NCBI GenBank assembly: GCA_964517605.1
Contig: CAZFCE010000001.1
Location: 262,829 to 326,828, forward strand
Direction: 5' to 3'
Source: J095 sp964517605
GTDB taxonomy: Bacteria; Chloroflexota; Anaerolineae; 4572-78; J111
DNA length: 64,000 nucleotides
Shown piece by piece: positions 1-7,950 of this stretch. The translations under genes and the position numbers were made by a program. The first letter of the stretch is position 1; each line of letters starts with the position of its first letter. A model generated the notes under the pieces. It ran no database searches. It saw only the letters and a program-made list of their open reading frames with translations, and was not told the DNA's origin.

Positions 1-865
1 TGGCGGCGGGCAGCCCGGAGGTAAGCACAAATACTTTGTCGGCCCGCCGAATGGCCGTCAGGCTGAGTTCGGTCAGGGACGAGCCTAAATCCAGCACCAC
101 AATATGACCGGTTTCTACCAGCGAGTTTAACAACTGGAGCAGGTTGTCCGAGGTGGGCCGGTAATCGGGGCCGGTGATGCCGGCGGGGGCGGCAATAATC
201 CGGTAGTTGGGTTTGAGGGTTTGCAGGTACAGGGCAATGGTCTCCGGCGTAATTTGCACGGTTGGCAGCGAAAGCAGGTGGGCAATGTTTTTGTTGGCGT
301 TAAGGCCAATAGTTGGGGCCACGTCGCCCACGGGCAAAACCAAATCTACCAACACCACCGGGTTTTTGCCCTGGCTGGCAATCGATTTGCCCAGATTGAT
401 GGCCAAAGTGGTTGCGCCCATTTTTCGTTGCGGGCCAAAAATACCCACAATTTGCCCGGCGCTGAGCGGTTGTTCTTTGACGGGTTGTTCCGCGCCGGGA
501 CCGATAAAATGTTCAATCCGGGCGTTGAGATCGTGCAGGTTGATGGGTTTGGTCAGGTAGTCGTCGGCTCCGGCGGTAAAGGCAAATTTTTTATCGGCTA
601 ACCCGGCACGGGCGGTTAGCACAATAATAATCACCTCGGAAATATTAGAGTTGGCCCTGATCTTTTTTATTACCTCAAACCCGTTTTCGCCGGGCATCAT
701 AATATCCAGCAAAATTAAATCCGGGGTGTCGGCGGCAATCATTTGCAGGGCGATATTGCCGTCTTCGGCTTCATAGATGTCGTAGCCTTGTTGTCTGAGG
801 TTAAACGTAAGCATGCGGCGAGTGGTTTGTTCGTCTTCAACCACCAGTATTTTCTTGCGTTTCAT
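1..865 (-). CDS. CpaE-like response regulator with ParA/MinD-type ATPase domain (partial)
   Basis: The gene runs off the left edge, so only the first 288 codons are present. Start ATG is at 863-865; the next upstream ATG (868-870) is followed at once by a stop. Residues 5-120 form a receiver domain (acidic pair near 10-11, phospho-Asp D54 in LLDIMMPG, Lys in LTKP). After a short linker comes a deviant Walker A-like loop, FGPQRKMGATTLA (about 143-155), then VLVDLVLPVGD (171-181), as in SIMIBI ATPases of the ParA/MinD/CpaE group. CpaE-type proteins position type IVc (Tad) pilus machinery; that role is inferred from architecture, since no pilus gene is visible. A 70-base gap separates it from the upstream same-strand gene. 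Confidence 0.8.
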   Translation of the reverse strand, partial: MKRKKILVVEDEQTTRRMLTFNLRQQGYDIYEAEDGNIALQMIAADTPDLILLDIMMPGENGFEVIKKIRANSNISEVIIIVLTARAGLADKKFAFTAGADDYLTKPINLHDLNARIEHFIGPGAEQPVKEQPLSAGQIVGIFGPQRKMGATTLAINLGKSIASQGKNPVVLVDLVLPVGDVAPTIGLNANKNIAHLLSLPTVQITPETIALYLQTLKPNYRIIAAPAGITGPDYRPTSDNLLQLLNSLVETGHIVVLDLGSSLTELSLTAIRRADKVFVLTSGLPAA

Positions 866-935
866 TACATGCCTCTGCCGGGGAAGTATTAGTGTACCCA
901 ATTGTAATAGTTTTTTGGGTTTTATTCAACCCGGC

Positions 936-1724
936 CTAGCCCTGCTGGCGTTGAAAGGTGAGCCGGTAGTTTACCGTTTTGCTGGCGGGTAAACCCAGCC
1001 CGTGCACTACGTCGCTGGGGGCGTTAGTTACGTAGATGTTGTAACTGTCCGGCCCCTGCGCCCCGTACATGGGGAAATTAAGAGGATATTCGGGCGATGG
1101 TTTGTTTTCGGTGTAGCCAACGGCCTGCCCACTGGGCCATGATTGAGTGACCGGCTGGCCCAATATGCGCTGCCCTTTTTCATCCAGAACGTCTACATAA
1201 ATGTGATGCAGCCCGTGTGATTGGGTTTCGTCTTCGTAAATGGCTTTTATCAGCCGGTAGACCGGCTGGCCCGGCTGCGATTGCGCCCGGCTTACCCAAA
1301 CCCCCAAATCGTTCAGGCGTGAGTCCCATTCCAGGGCAGGGGTGGGAGTGGCTTTGGGTTGAGGGCGGGGTGGCGGTGGCTGGGTGGCGTAGGGCAGGGT
1401 GTGTTCAACGCCGTCAACCAGCACCACCACGTTATCTTTATCAACAAACCTGACAATAGACACATTTTTTGCGCCCAAAATAGGCTGGGGCGGATTGTTG
1501 ATCATGGCCGCCGGCACAACGGTGTACATAGGCGTAGGCAGCGGGGTTAATGTGGCGGTTGGTGGCGGCGTCGGGGTTGGCGTGGGGGTAGATGTGGGCA
1601 CCGGGCTATCGCCGGTAAATAGCTGGACTTCATCGGACGCAAATTCAATGCCGCAGGCCATGTTGGTCAGCACAAAAAGCAGTACCAGCAAAAACCAATT
1701 TTTTGAGTGAGGTTGATTCATCAT
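936..1724 (-). CDS. Predicted envelope protein with signal peptide and Thr-Pro spacer, unknown function
   Basis: About 262 residues starting at ATG 1722-1724; a TTG at 1743-1745 would extend it by seven residues. The N-terminus has a short positive stretch, a hydrophobic core (about 10-20) and a cysteine at about 24 followed by GIEF. This suggests export and possibly lipid anchoring, although the residues before the Cys are not a canonical lipobox. A Thr-Pro-rich spacer (about 40-65) precedes a globular part with no family I recognise. Thr-Pro spacers of this kind link surface domains to the envelope in many Chloroflexota proteins. It may be cotranscribed with the CpaE-like gene 70 bases downstream. 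Confidence 0.6.
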   Translation of the reverse strand: MMNQPHSKNWFLLVLLFVLTNMACGIEFASDEVQLFTGDSPVPTSTPTPTPTPPPTATLTPLPTPMYTVVPAAMINNPPQPILGAKNVSIVRFVDKDNVVVLVDGVEHTLPYATQPPPPRPQPKATPTPALEWDSRLNDLGVWVSRAQSQPGQPVYRLIKAIYEDETQSHGLHHIYVDVLDEKGQRILGQPVTQSWPSGQAVGYTENKPSPEYPLNFPMYGAQGPDSYNIYVTNAPSDVVHGLGLPASKTVNYRLTFQRQQG

Positions 1725-1844
1725 AGTATTTGTGTTTGTTAACAAAGTAGTCTCATATACAGTTTCGGCTTTACCGCCACCAACTTGAGTCGCTGTTGGG
1801 GGTGGTTTTACGTGAATTTTATGGCAATCTTACTGATAGTTTAC

Positions 1845-1872
1845 TTACAACCCGCAGAAGTCGTGATACAAT
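1845..1872 (+). promoter_or_regulatory. Putative sigma70-like promoter for the CxxC protein
   Basis: TTACAA (1845-1850), a 16-base spacer and TACAAT (1867-1872) lie about 58 bases before the start codon at 1930, in a divergent intergenic region. The assignment rests on consensus matching only. Confidence 0.4.
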
Positions 1873-1929
1873 CAAGGTATCAAATCCCCCGGTAGTTGGG
1901 GCCAGGGTTTAAATAACTGGAGAAGTAAA

Positions 1930-2229
1930 ATGAAGATGTTATCAAATGCAAGGGGTTTGTACCGGATGAATCCACAATCTGGAAGTGCCAACAACTCAAC
2001 CTCAGCAGCGCATTCCGGTTTCTATACTCTTCGCGCCGAAGGTAATCTGGTTACGGTTTGCGCCTGGTGTAACAGTGTGCGCGATGACAACGGCCATTGG
2101 CACCGCGCCAAAACCAACGATACGTATCAAGCAGGGCAGGGCCTTACTCACACCATCTGCGACTCTTGTAAAACCGAATACATAAAACAACTCACACCGG
2201 CACTTGCACCCGTTTTTGTGACAGGTTGA
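1930..2229 (+). CDS. Small stand-alone CxxC...CxxC protein, probable zinc ribbon
   Basis: This 99-residue protein is preceded by GGAG about 7 bases before the ATG. The N-terminal 40 residues are polar and low in complexity. The conserved part contains CAWC (C44, C47) and CDSC (C77, C80), with a RDDNGHW segment between them. The four cysteines probably bind one zinc. I recall this CAWC-(x)n-ICxxC module as a C-terminal extension of some bacterial sensor kinases and response regulators; here it stands alone. It sits immediately upstream of a large kinase gene and is followed by a strong terminator. No enzymatic role is evident. Confidence 0.65.
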   Translation: MKMLSNARGLYRMNPQSGSANNSTSAAHSGFYTLRAEGNLVTVCAWCNSVRDDNGHWHRAKTNDTYQAGQGLTHTICDSCKTEYIKQLTPALAPVFVTG

Positions 2230-2241
2230 TTAACAGTGTAG

Positions 2242-2270
2242 TTGAAAAAATAATTATCCTGGGGTAATTC
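2242..2270 (+). promoter_or_regulatory. Possible promoter upstream of the first kinase operon
   Basis: TTGAAA (2242-2247), a 17-base spacer and TAATTC (2265-2270). If used, transcription would begin just before the hairpin at 2284, which would then act as a leader attenuator. The -10 element is weak. Confidence 0.25.
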
Positions 2271-2283
2271 TCTCCTCTCTCAA

Positions 2284-2323
2284 GGGTACGGCGGTTGTGG
2301 GTTTAACCGCCGTACCCCTTTTT
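2284..2323 (+). terminator. Strong intrinsic terminator
   Basis: A perfect 13-bp stem (2284-2296 with 2305-2317) and an 8-base loop are followed by five T residues (2319-2323). It most simply ends transcription of the 1930 gene. It lies only 31 bases before the next start codon, so the downstream operon must have its own promoter or read through. Confidence 0.85.
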
Positions 2324-2354
2324 AAATTTATTTACGTTTTGTTTATGGTGCAAA

Positions 2355-5300
2355 ATGCAATTTTTGCCGATAATTGAGAGAGATAAAATTCACCTGAATA
2401 ATCCGGAGCAAGCCATACCAAAAATGGGGCCAAATAATACTAACGGACATACCATCCCGGCTAGTTTTTGGAAAATAATGCTGGTTGACGATGACCCGCA
2501 CAACCACAAGATGATCAAGTTGTTCCTTAAAGAATTTTCCTTTGATGGCAAACCGTTGGAGTTTGTTTCGGCTTTTTCCGGGGCCGAGGCTTGTAGCCTG
2601 CTTCAACAGCACCCCGATGTGGCATTGATATTTTTGGATTTGGTAATGGAAGAGCTTGACTCCGGGTTGCAGGTGGCCCGGTATGTAAGGGATGAACTGG
2701 GCAACTCGCTGGTTCGCATTGTTATGCTCACCGGGCAGGTGCATAACTTTCTGGCCGAAAACATTATCGCACAGTACAACATTAACGATTACAAACTCAA
2801 AACCGAGTTTACCCGCCAAAAACTATCTACCACAGTGTTGGCCTGGCTTCGCGATTACCGAGATTTAATCACTCTGGAAGCGAACCGGCAAGAACTGAGC
2901 CAATTAACCGCTAACATGGCGGCCCACACCACCCAACTGGAATCCGTTAACGCCCAACTCGAAATCCAGGTGGCCCGGCGGCAGCAGGCCGAATCCCGGC
3001 TGCAAGCCTTGCTGGCGGTTGAGCATGAGCAACGGCTACTGGCCGAAACTTTATCCGAGGTAACGCTGGCGCTCACCGCGCCCACCAATCAGGCCGATGT
3101 ATTGCAAGAAATTTTGCGCCAAATGCAACGGCTGGTGCCTTACCAGTGTGCTCATATTGTGTTGCTACATAACAATGTGCTGCGGGTATCGGTTTGGCAG
3201 GGGTACCCCGACCCGGAATTTATCACCGGGTTGGAGCATTCGCTGGCCGATTTTCCCATTGATGCCGAAGTTGTGCGCTCCCGCGCGCCCCTGGTTCTTG
3301 CCGATACGCAAACCACGCCCGGTTGGGTGGTAGAATTGGCCTGGGTTCGGTCGCATCTGTCGTTTCCCATTGTGCTGGGCCAAACGGTGCTGGGGCTACT
3401 GCGGATGGATGCCGATATCCCCAACGCTTTTTCGCAGCAGGATGTGGCCCGGTTGCAACCGCTGGTGCATGTGGCCGCGGTTGCCCTGGAACGGGCGCGC
3501 CTGTACGATCAACTCCAGCAAGAACTGGCCGAACGGGCGCAAACCCAAAAAACGCTTCTGGAACAGCGCAACCTGCTGCGCACCGTGATTGATACCGTGC
3601 CCGAATTTATCTTTGTAAAAGATGCCGCCAGCCGGTTTGTCTTAAACAACGCGGTTCACCTGAGCGTGTTGGGCGCAACCTCGCAGGAGGAAGTGTTGGG
3701 CAAAACCGATTTTGACTTTTTCTCGCCCGAACTGGCCCAAAGTTACTACACCGACGAGCAAAATGTAATAAATTGCAACAAGCCGTTGCTCAACCGCGAA
3801 GAACCCTACACCGAAAAAGATACCGGTGCTCTCCGCTGGTTATCTACCACCAAAGTGCCGCTGTTTGATAGCACCGGTCAGGTTGCCGGGCTGGTGGGCC
3901 GCAGCCGCGATATCACCGAGCAAAAACAGGTCGAAGAGGAGTTACGCCAGTACGAATTTATAGTAAACACCTCCAACGAGTTGATGACGCTGATTGACCG
4001 AAACCATATTTATGCCGCCGCCAGCAGCGCCTACTGCCAGGCGCATAACCGTAGCCGCGCCCAAATTGTGGGACAAAGCGTGGCCAGCGTGTGGGGCTGG
4101 AACATCTACGAGCAGCGGCTCAGGGCTTACTTGCTTGCGTGTTTTGAAGGCCGCAGGGTTCAATATGAAGAATGGATAGAATTTGGCGTATTGGGCCGGC
4201 GTTACGTGCAGGTTAATTGCCATCCCTACACCAACAGTCAGGGCGTGGTAACGCACACGGTGGTGGTTTCAAAAGATATTACCGATTTTAAACAAACCGA
4301 AGCCGCCTTGCAGCAGGCCAACGCCCAAAAAGAGCAACTATTGGCCGCCATCCCTTCAATTTTGATTGGCGTCAACGGCAACAACATCATTACCCATTGG
4401 AATGCGCCCGCCGCCGCCGTTTTTCAAATTGATGTCCTGGCGGCGATAGGCCAGCCGCTTTCCGGGTTGCCGTGGGATTGGGCCAGGGTTAACCCGCAGC
4501 TAGAGGCTTGCCGCGCCGGCATTCAGCCTATCAACCTGCACGATGTGCGCTACACCCGCTCCGATGGCAAAGAAGGGTTTTTGAGAATCTCCATCACACC
4601 TTACGCCGATAGCGAAGCGCAATCGGCGGGGCTGTTGCTACTGGCCGAAGACATCACCGGGCGCAAAATCCTCGAAAGCCAGTTGGCCCAGGCCCAAAAA
4701 CTGCAAGCCGTGGGCCATTTGGCCGCCGGCATTGCCCACGAAATCAACACCCCCACCCAGTACATTGGCGATAATGTGGGCTTTTTGCAGGTTTCGCTGG
4801 GCCGGTTGCAAACCGTTTTTGCTCAATACCAACGGCTGCTCGAAGCCGATAAAACCCAAACCCTGTCGCCGCAACTGCTGGCCGAGGTTGAAGATGCGGT
4901 CCGGCAAGCGCGGGTAGATTATTTGCTGCAAGAACTGCCGTTGGCCGCCGCCGAAGCTATGGACGGCGTGGCGCGTGTAACCGATATTGTTAAGGCCATG
5001 AAGGAGTTTTCTCACCCCGGCGTTGAAGAAACCGCCGCCATTAACATTAACCAAGCCATTCAAAGCACCATCACCGTGGCGCGTAACGAGTGGAAATATG
5101 TGGCCAACCTCAACACTAATTTTGACCCCGACCTGCCGCCGGTGTTGTGCCTGCCCGGCGAATTTAACCAGGTGATCCTTAATATTCTCATCAACGCTTC
5201 TCAGGCCATTGCCCAGGTGGTAGGCGATGGCTCTGCCGGCAAGGGTGTTATCACCGTTACCACCCGGCGCGACGGCAATTGGGTCGAAATTCGCATTAGC

Positions 5301-5534
5301 GATACCGGCCCCGGCATCCCCGACGAGATTAAACCCAGAATTTTTGACCCGTTTTTTACCACCAAAGAAGTTGGCCGGGGCACCGGCCAGGGGTTAGCCA
5401 TTTCTCACGCGGTTATTGTAGAAAAACACCGGGGCAGTATCGCCGTAGAATCTGCATTGGAGCGCGGATCAACCTTTATTATTCGGCTGCCCATTAACCC
5501 CAACTCGGTTGAGGTAGAAACTCTGTATGGTTAA
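2355..5534 (+). CDS. REC-GAF-PAS-PAS-PAS histidine kinase
   Basis: A 1059-residue soluble sensor kinase. An N-terminal receiver of the type often joined to DUF3369 proteins spans about 40-165 (phospho-acceptor D95 in LDLVME). It is followed by a coiled linker, a GAF domain (about 225-380), three PAS domains (about 405-530, 540-655, 665-775), a dimerisation segment with AGIAHEINTPTQY (phospho-His H795) and a HATPase_c domain (about 905-1050; DTGPGIP, GTGQGLA). No membrane segment is seen, so it should sense an intracellular signal. The start ATG lacks a good ribosome site; ATG 2424 is an alternative that keeps all domains. It overlaps the next gene by 8 bases and leads a three-gene coupled operon. 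Confidence 0.9.
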   Translation: MQFLPIIERDKIHLNNPEQAIPKMGPNNTNGHTIPASFWKIMLVDDDPHNHKMIKLFLKEFSFDGKPLEFVSAFSGAEACSLLQQHPDVALIFLDLVMEELDSGLQVARYVRDELGNSLVRIVMLTGQVHNFLAENIIAQYNINDYKLKTEFTRQKLSTTVLAWLRDYRDLITLEANRQELSQLTANMAAHTTQLESVNAQLEIQVARRQQAESRLQALLAVEHEQRLLAETLSEVTLALTAPTNQADVLQEILRQMQRLVPYQCAHIVLLHNNVLRVSVWQGYPDPEFITGLEHSLADFPIDAEVVRSRAPLVLADTQTTPGWVVELAWVRSHLSFPIVLGQTVLGLLRMDADIPNAFSQQDVARLQPLVHVAAVALERARLYDQLQQELAERAQTQKTLLEQRNLLRTVIDTVPEFIFVKDAASRFVLNNAVHLSVLGATSQEEVLGKTDFDFFSPELAQSYYTDEQNVINCNKPLLNREEPYTEKDTGALRWLSTTKVPLFDSTGQVAGLVGRSRDITEQKQVEEELRQYEFIVNTSNELMTLIDRNHIYAAASSAYCQAHNRSRAQIVGQSVASVWGWNIYEQRLRAYLLACFEGRRVQYEEWIEFGVLGRRYVQVNCHPYTNSQGVVTHTVVVSKDITDFKQTEAALQQANAQKEQLLAAIPSILIGVNGNNIITHWNAPAAAVFQIDVLAAIGQPLSGLPWDWARVNPQLEACRAGIQPINLHDVRYTRSDGKEGFLRISITPYADSEAQSAGLLLLAEDITGRKILESQLAQAQKLQAVGHLAAGIAHEINTPTQYIGDNVGFLQVSLGRLQTVFAQYQRLLEADKTQTLSPQLLAEVEDAVRQARVDYLLQELPLAAAEAMDGVARVTDIVKAMKEFSHPGVEETAAININQAIQSTITVARNEWKYVANLNTNFDPDLPPVLCLPGEFNQVILNILINASQAIAQVVGDGSAGKGVITVTTRRDGNWVEIRISDTGPGIPDEIKPRIFDPFFTTKEVGRGTGQGLAISHAVIVEKHRGSIAVESALERGSTFIIRLPINPNSVEVETLYG

Positions 5535-6747
5535 CGATAAACGAATTTTGTTTGTTGACGACGAAACCCGCGTGTTGCACGGGGTGCGTCGTCAATTTAT
5601 GTTGGCCGGCCATGATTGGGACATGGAATTTGCCGGCAGTGGCCGCGAGGCGCTGGATATTTTGGCCCGCAGCTCTGTGCCGTTTGATGTGCTTGTGACC
5701 GACATCCGCATGCCCGGCATGGACGGGCTTGCCTTGTTGCAACAGGTTAGGGAGCAATACCCCCACCTGGTGAGAATTGTGCTAACCGGCCACATTAGCC
5801 GGGAAACCGCCATGCGGTCGGTGGGGCTGGCGCACCAGTTTTTGGCCAAGCCGTGCAGCATGGAAATGATCGAAGCCACCTTAACCCGCGCTTTTGCCAT
5901 GCGCCAATTGCTGGCTTCGGCCCGGCTAAAACAGCTTATTGCGCAGTTGAACACGCTGCCCAGTTTGCCCACGCTGTACAACCGGCTGCTCCGCGAAATC
6001 CAGTTGCCGGAGGCCAATATTAAAAATGTGGGGCAAATTATTGCCCAGGATATTGGGATGACGGCCAAAATTTTGCAACTGGTTAACTCGGCTTTTTTTG
6101 GGCTGCGGCGGCACGTTTCTAATCCTTCGCAGGCGGTAATGCTGCTGGGGCTGGACACCATTAAGGCGCTGGTGTTATCGGTGCATGTGTTTTCGCAGTT
6201 CAGGTTGGCTCAACTGGGCGAAATATCGCTAACGCAACTGCAAGAACACAGCCTGGCTGTGGGGACGCTGGCCCAAAAAATTATTGAACAGGAACAGCCC
6301 AACGACCATCAAGTGGCCGATTTTGCCTTTGCCGCCGGCTTGTTGCACGCCGTGGGCCGGCTGGTGCTGGCTGCCAACCTGCCCGCCGATTACAGCCGGG
6401 CGCTGGCGCTGGCGCGAGACAACAACCTCAGCCTGATTGAGGCCGAACGGCTGGTTTTTGAAGCCACTCACGCCGAAGTTGGCGCTTATTTACTGGGCAT
6501 TTGGGGGCTGCCGGACCCGGTGGTTGAGGCGCTGGCCTACCACCCCGAACCGGCTCGCTGCGCCTGCCCGGCCTTTGGCCCGCTGATTGCCGTTCACGTG
6601 GCCAACGCGCTGTTGCAAGAAAGTTACCAGCCGGGCACCGGGTTGGTTTTAATTGACCAAAATGAGCTGGATCGGTTGGGGTATTTGGATAAATTGCCGG
6701 AGTGGCGTCGGCTTTGCTCCGCCAAAGCTTTGGGGGAAGCCGCGTAA
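5527..6747 (+). CDS. REC-HDOD response regulator
   Basis: This 406-residue protein has an N-terminal receiver (about 5-125; D59 in VTDIRMPGMDG, LAKPC for the conserved Lys). An HDOD domain follows (about 140-340; LNTLPSLPTLYNRLL, IAQDIGMTAKILQLVNS). HDOD domains are HD-superfamily relatives without the phosphodiesterase metal site and act as signalling or protein-interaction modules. Its start lies inside the kinase gene, so translation is probably coupled and the kinase is its likely phosphate donor. Its stop overlaps the next start as TAATG. Confidence 0.88.
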   Translation: MVNDKRILFVDDETRVLHGVRRQFMLAGHDWDMEFAGSGREALDILARSSVPFDVLVTDIRMPGMDGLALLQQVREQYPHLVRIVLTGHISRETAMRSVGLAHQFLAKPCSMEMIEATLTRAFAMRQLLASARLKQLIAQLNTLPSLPTLYNRLLREIQLPEANIKNVGQIIAQDIGMTAKILQLVNSAFFGLRRHVSNPSQAVMLLGLDTIKALVLSVHVFSQFRLAQLGEISLTQLQEHSLAVGTLAQKIIEQEQPNDHQVADFAFAAGLLHAVGRLVLAANLPADYSRALALARDNNLSLIEAERLVFEATHAEVGAYLLGIWGLPDPVVEALAYHPEPARCACPAFGPLIAVHVANALLQESYQPGTGLVLIDQNELDRLGYLDKLPEWRRLCSAKALGEAA

Positions 6748-7904
6748 TGAGCCAAAAAATTTTACTGGTAGATGACGATGACCATGTGCTGCGGGGGTAT
6801 CAACGCCGCCTGAACGAGCAATTTGAGGTTGAAACCGCGCCGGGCGGCCCGGAAGCTTTAAGCGTAATCGCATCTGCCGGCCCTTTTGCCGTGGTGGTGG
6901 CTGATATGCGCATGCCGGTAATGGACGGCATTCAGCTTTTGAGCCGGGTTAAAGAGGTGGCTCCCAACACGGTGCGAATGATGCTCACCGGCAACGCCGA
7001 TATGCAAACCGCCATTGACGCGGTGAACAAGGGCAACATCTTTCGGTTTCTTACCAAACCATGCCCCCCGGAGGTATTTACCGAGGCGCTGCAAGCCGGC
7101 CTTAAGCAATACCAACTGATTACCGCCGAGCGCGAACTGCTGGATGGCACGCTTAACGGCAGCATCAAAGTGCTCATCGAGATATTGAGCCTGGCCAATC
7201 CGCCCGCTTTTAGCCGGGCCAACCGTATTACCCGCCTGGTTGGGCAAATGGCCACCGAGTTGCAGTCGCCAAACGTGTGGCAGTACAAACTGGCGGCCAT
7301 GCTTTCGCAGATTGGTTGTATTACCCTGCCGCCCGGCGTGCTGGACAAAATTAACACCAAAGTTCCGCTCACGCCGGTGGAGCAAAACATGTATGCGGTG
7401 CATCCGGCGGTGGGCTACCAGCTGTTGGTTAACATTCCCCGCCTCAAACTGATTGCCAAAATGATCGAGCGGCAATTTCAGGCCGCCGGCCAATCCGTTT
7501 TGCCACAAAACCTAAAAACCGAAGAAGATGTAGTTTTCTTTGGCGCGCAGTTGTTAAAAACGGCGCTGGATTTTGATGACCTGCTCACCCGTGGCGTGCC
7601 GTATGATGATGCCGTGGCAACGCTGCAAAAACGTCCCAACACCTACAACCCCAACCTGCTAACCGCGCTGGCAGATCACGCCGGTGCGGATGTGGAGGTT
7701 TCATCGCCCACCGGACGGGTGGCGGTTGACCTTAAGGACTTAAAAACCGGCATGGTCATTGTTCAGGATGTGTGGGCTAAAAACGGCATCTTTTTGGTGC
7801 AAAACGGGCAAACCGTAACGCTGCCGGTGTTAATGCGGCTGCGCAACTTTGCCGATGGCGTTGGCATTGACGAGCCGATTATGGTGAGCGCGGCTTCGGC
7901 TTAA
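6747..7904 (+). CDS. REC-HD domain response regulator with degenerate HD-GYP-like output
   Basis: 385 residues when started at ATG 6747, which overlaps the previous stop by one base. A longer in-frame start at 6702 would only add residues translated from the preceding gene. The receiver spans about 4-120 (D53 in VADMRMP). The C-terminal half resembles the HD-GYP fold of RpfG-like regulators, but the segment that normally reads LHDIGK reads LSQIGC, and the later HHE position reads ERQ. The metal ligands are therefore missing. A catalytically dead, possibly binding-only role is inferred. It ends the operon of kinase, REC-HDOD and REC-HD. Confidence 0.82.
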   Translation: MSQKILLVDDDDHVLRGYQRRLNEQFEVETAPGGPEALSVIASAGPFAVVVADMRMPVMDGIQLLSRVKEVAPNTVRMMLTGNADMQTAIDAVNKGNIFRFLTKPCPPEVFTEALQAGLKQYQLITAERELLDGTLNGSIKVLIEILSLANPPAFSRANRITRLVGQMATELQSPNVWQYKLAAMLSQIGCITLPPGVLDKINTKVPLTPVEQNMYAVHPAVGYQLLVNIPRLKLIAKMIERQFQAAGQSVLPQNLKTEEDVVFFGAQLLKTALDFDDLLTRGVPYDDAVATLQKRPNTYNPNLLTALADHAGADVEVSSPTGRVAVDLKDLKTGMVIVQDVWAKNGIFLVQNGQTVTLPVLMRLRNFADGVGIDEPIMVSAASA

Positions 7905-7911
7905 AAAACAA

Positions 7912-7928
7912 TACAGCAGATTGCTGTA
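7912..7928 (+). promoter_or_regulatory. 17-bp 7-3-7 palindrome upstream of a hybrid kinase
   Basis: TACAGCA-GAT-TGCTGTA is a perfect inverted repeat located 22 bases before the ATG at 7951. It has the same 7-3-7 geometry as the tandem arrays elsewhere in the window but a different sequence and only one copy. It is a possible operator. Confidence 0.35.
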
Positions 7929-7950
7929 AAATTTACTACCGGACATAAAT

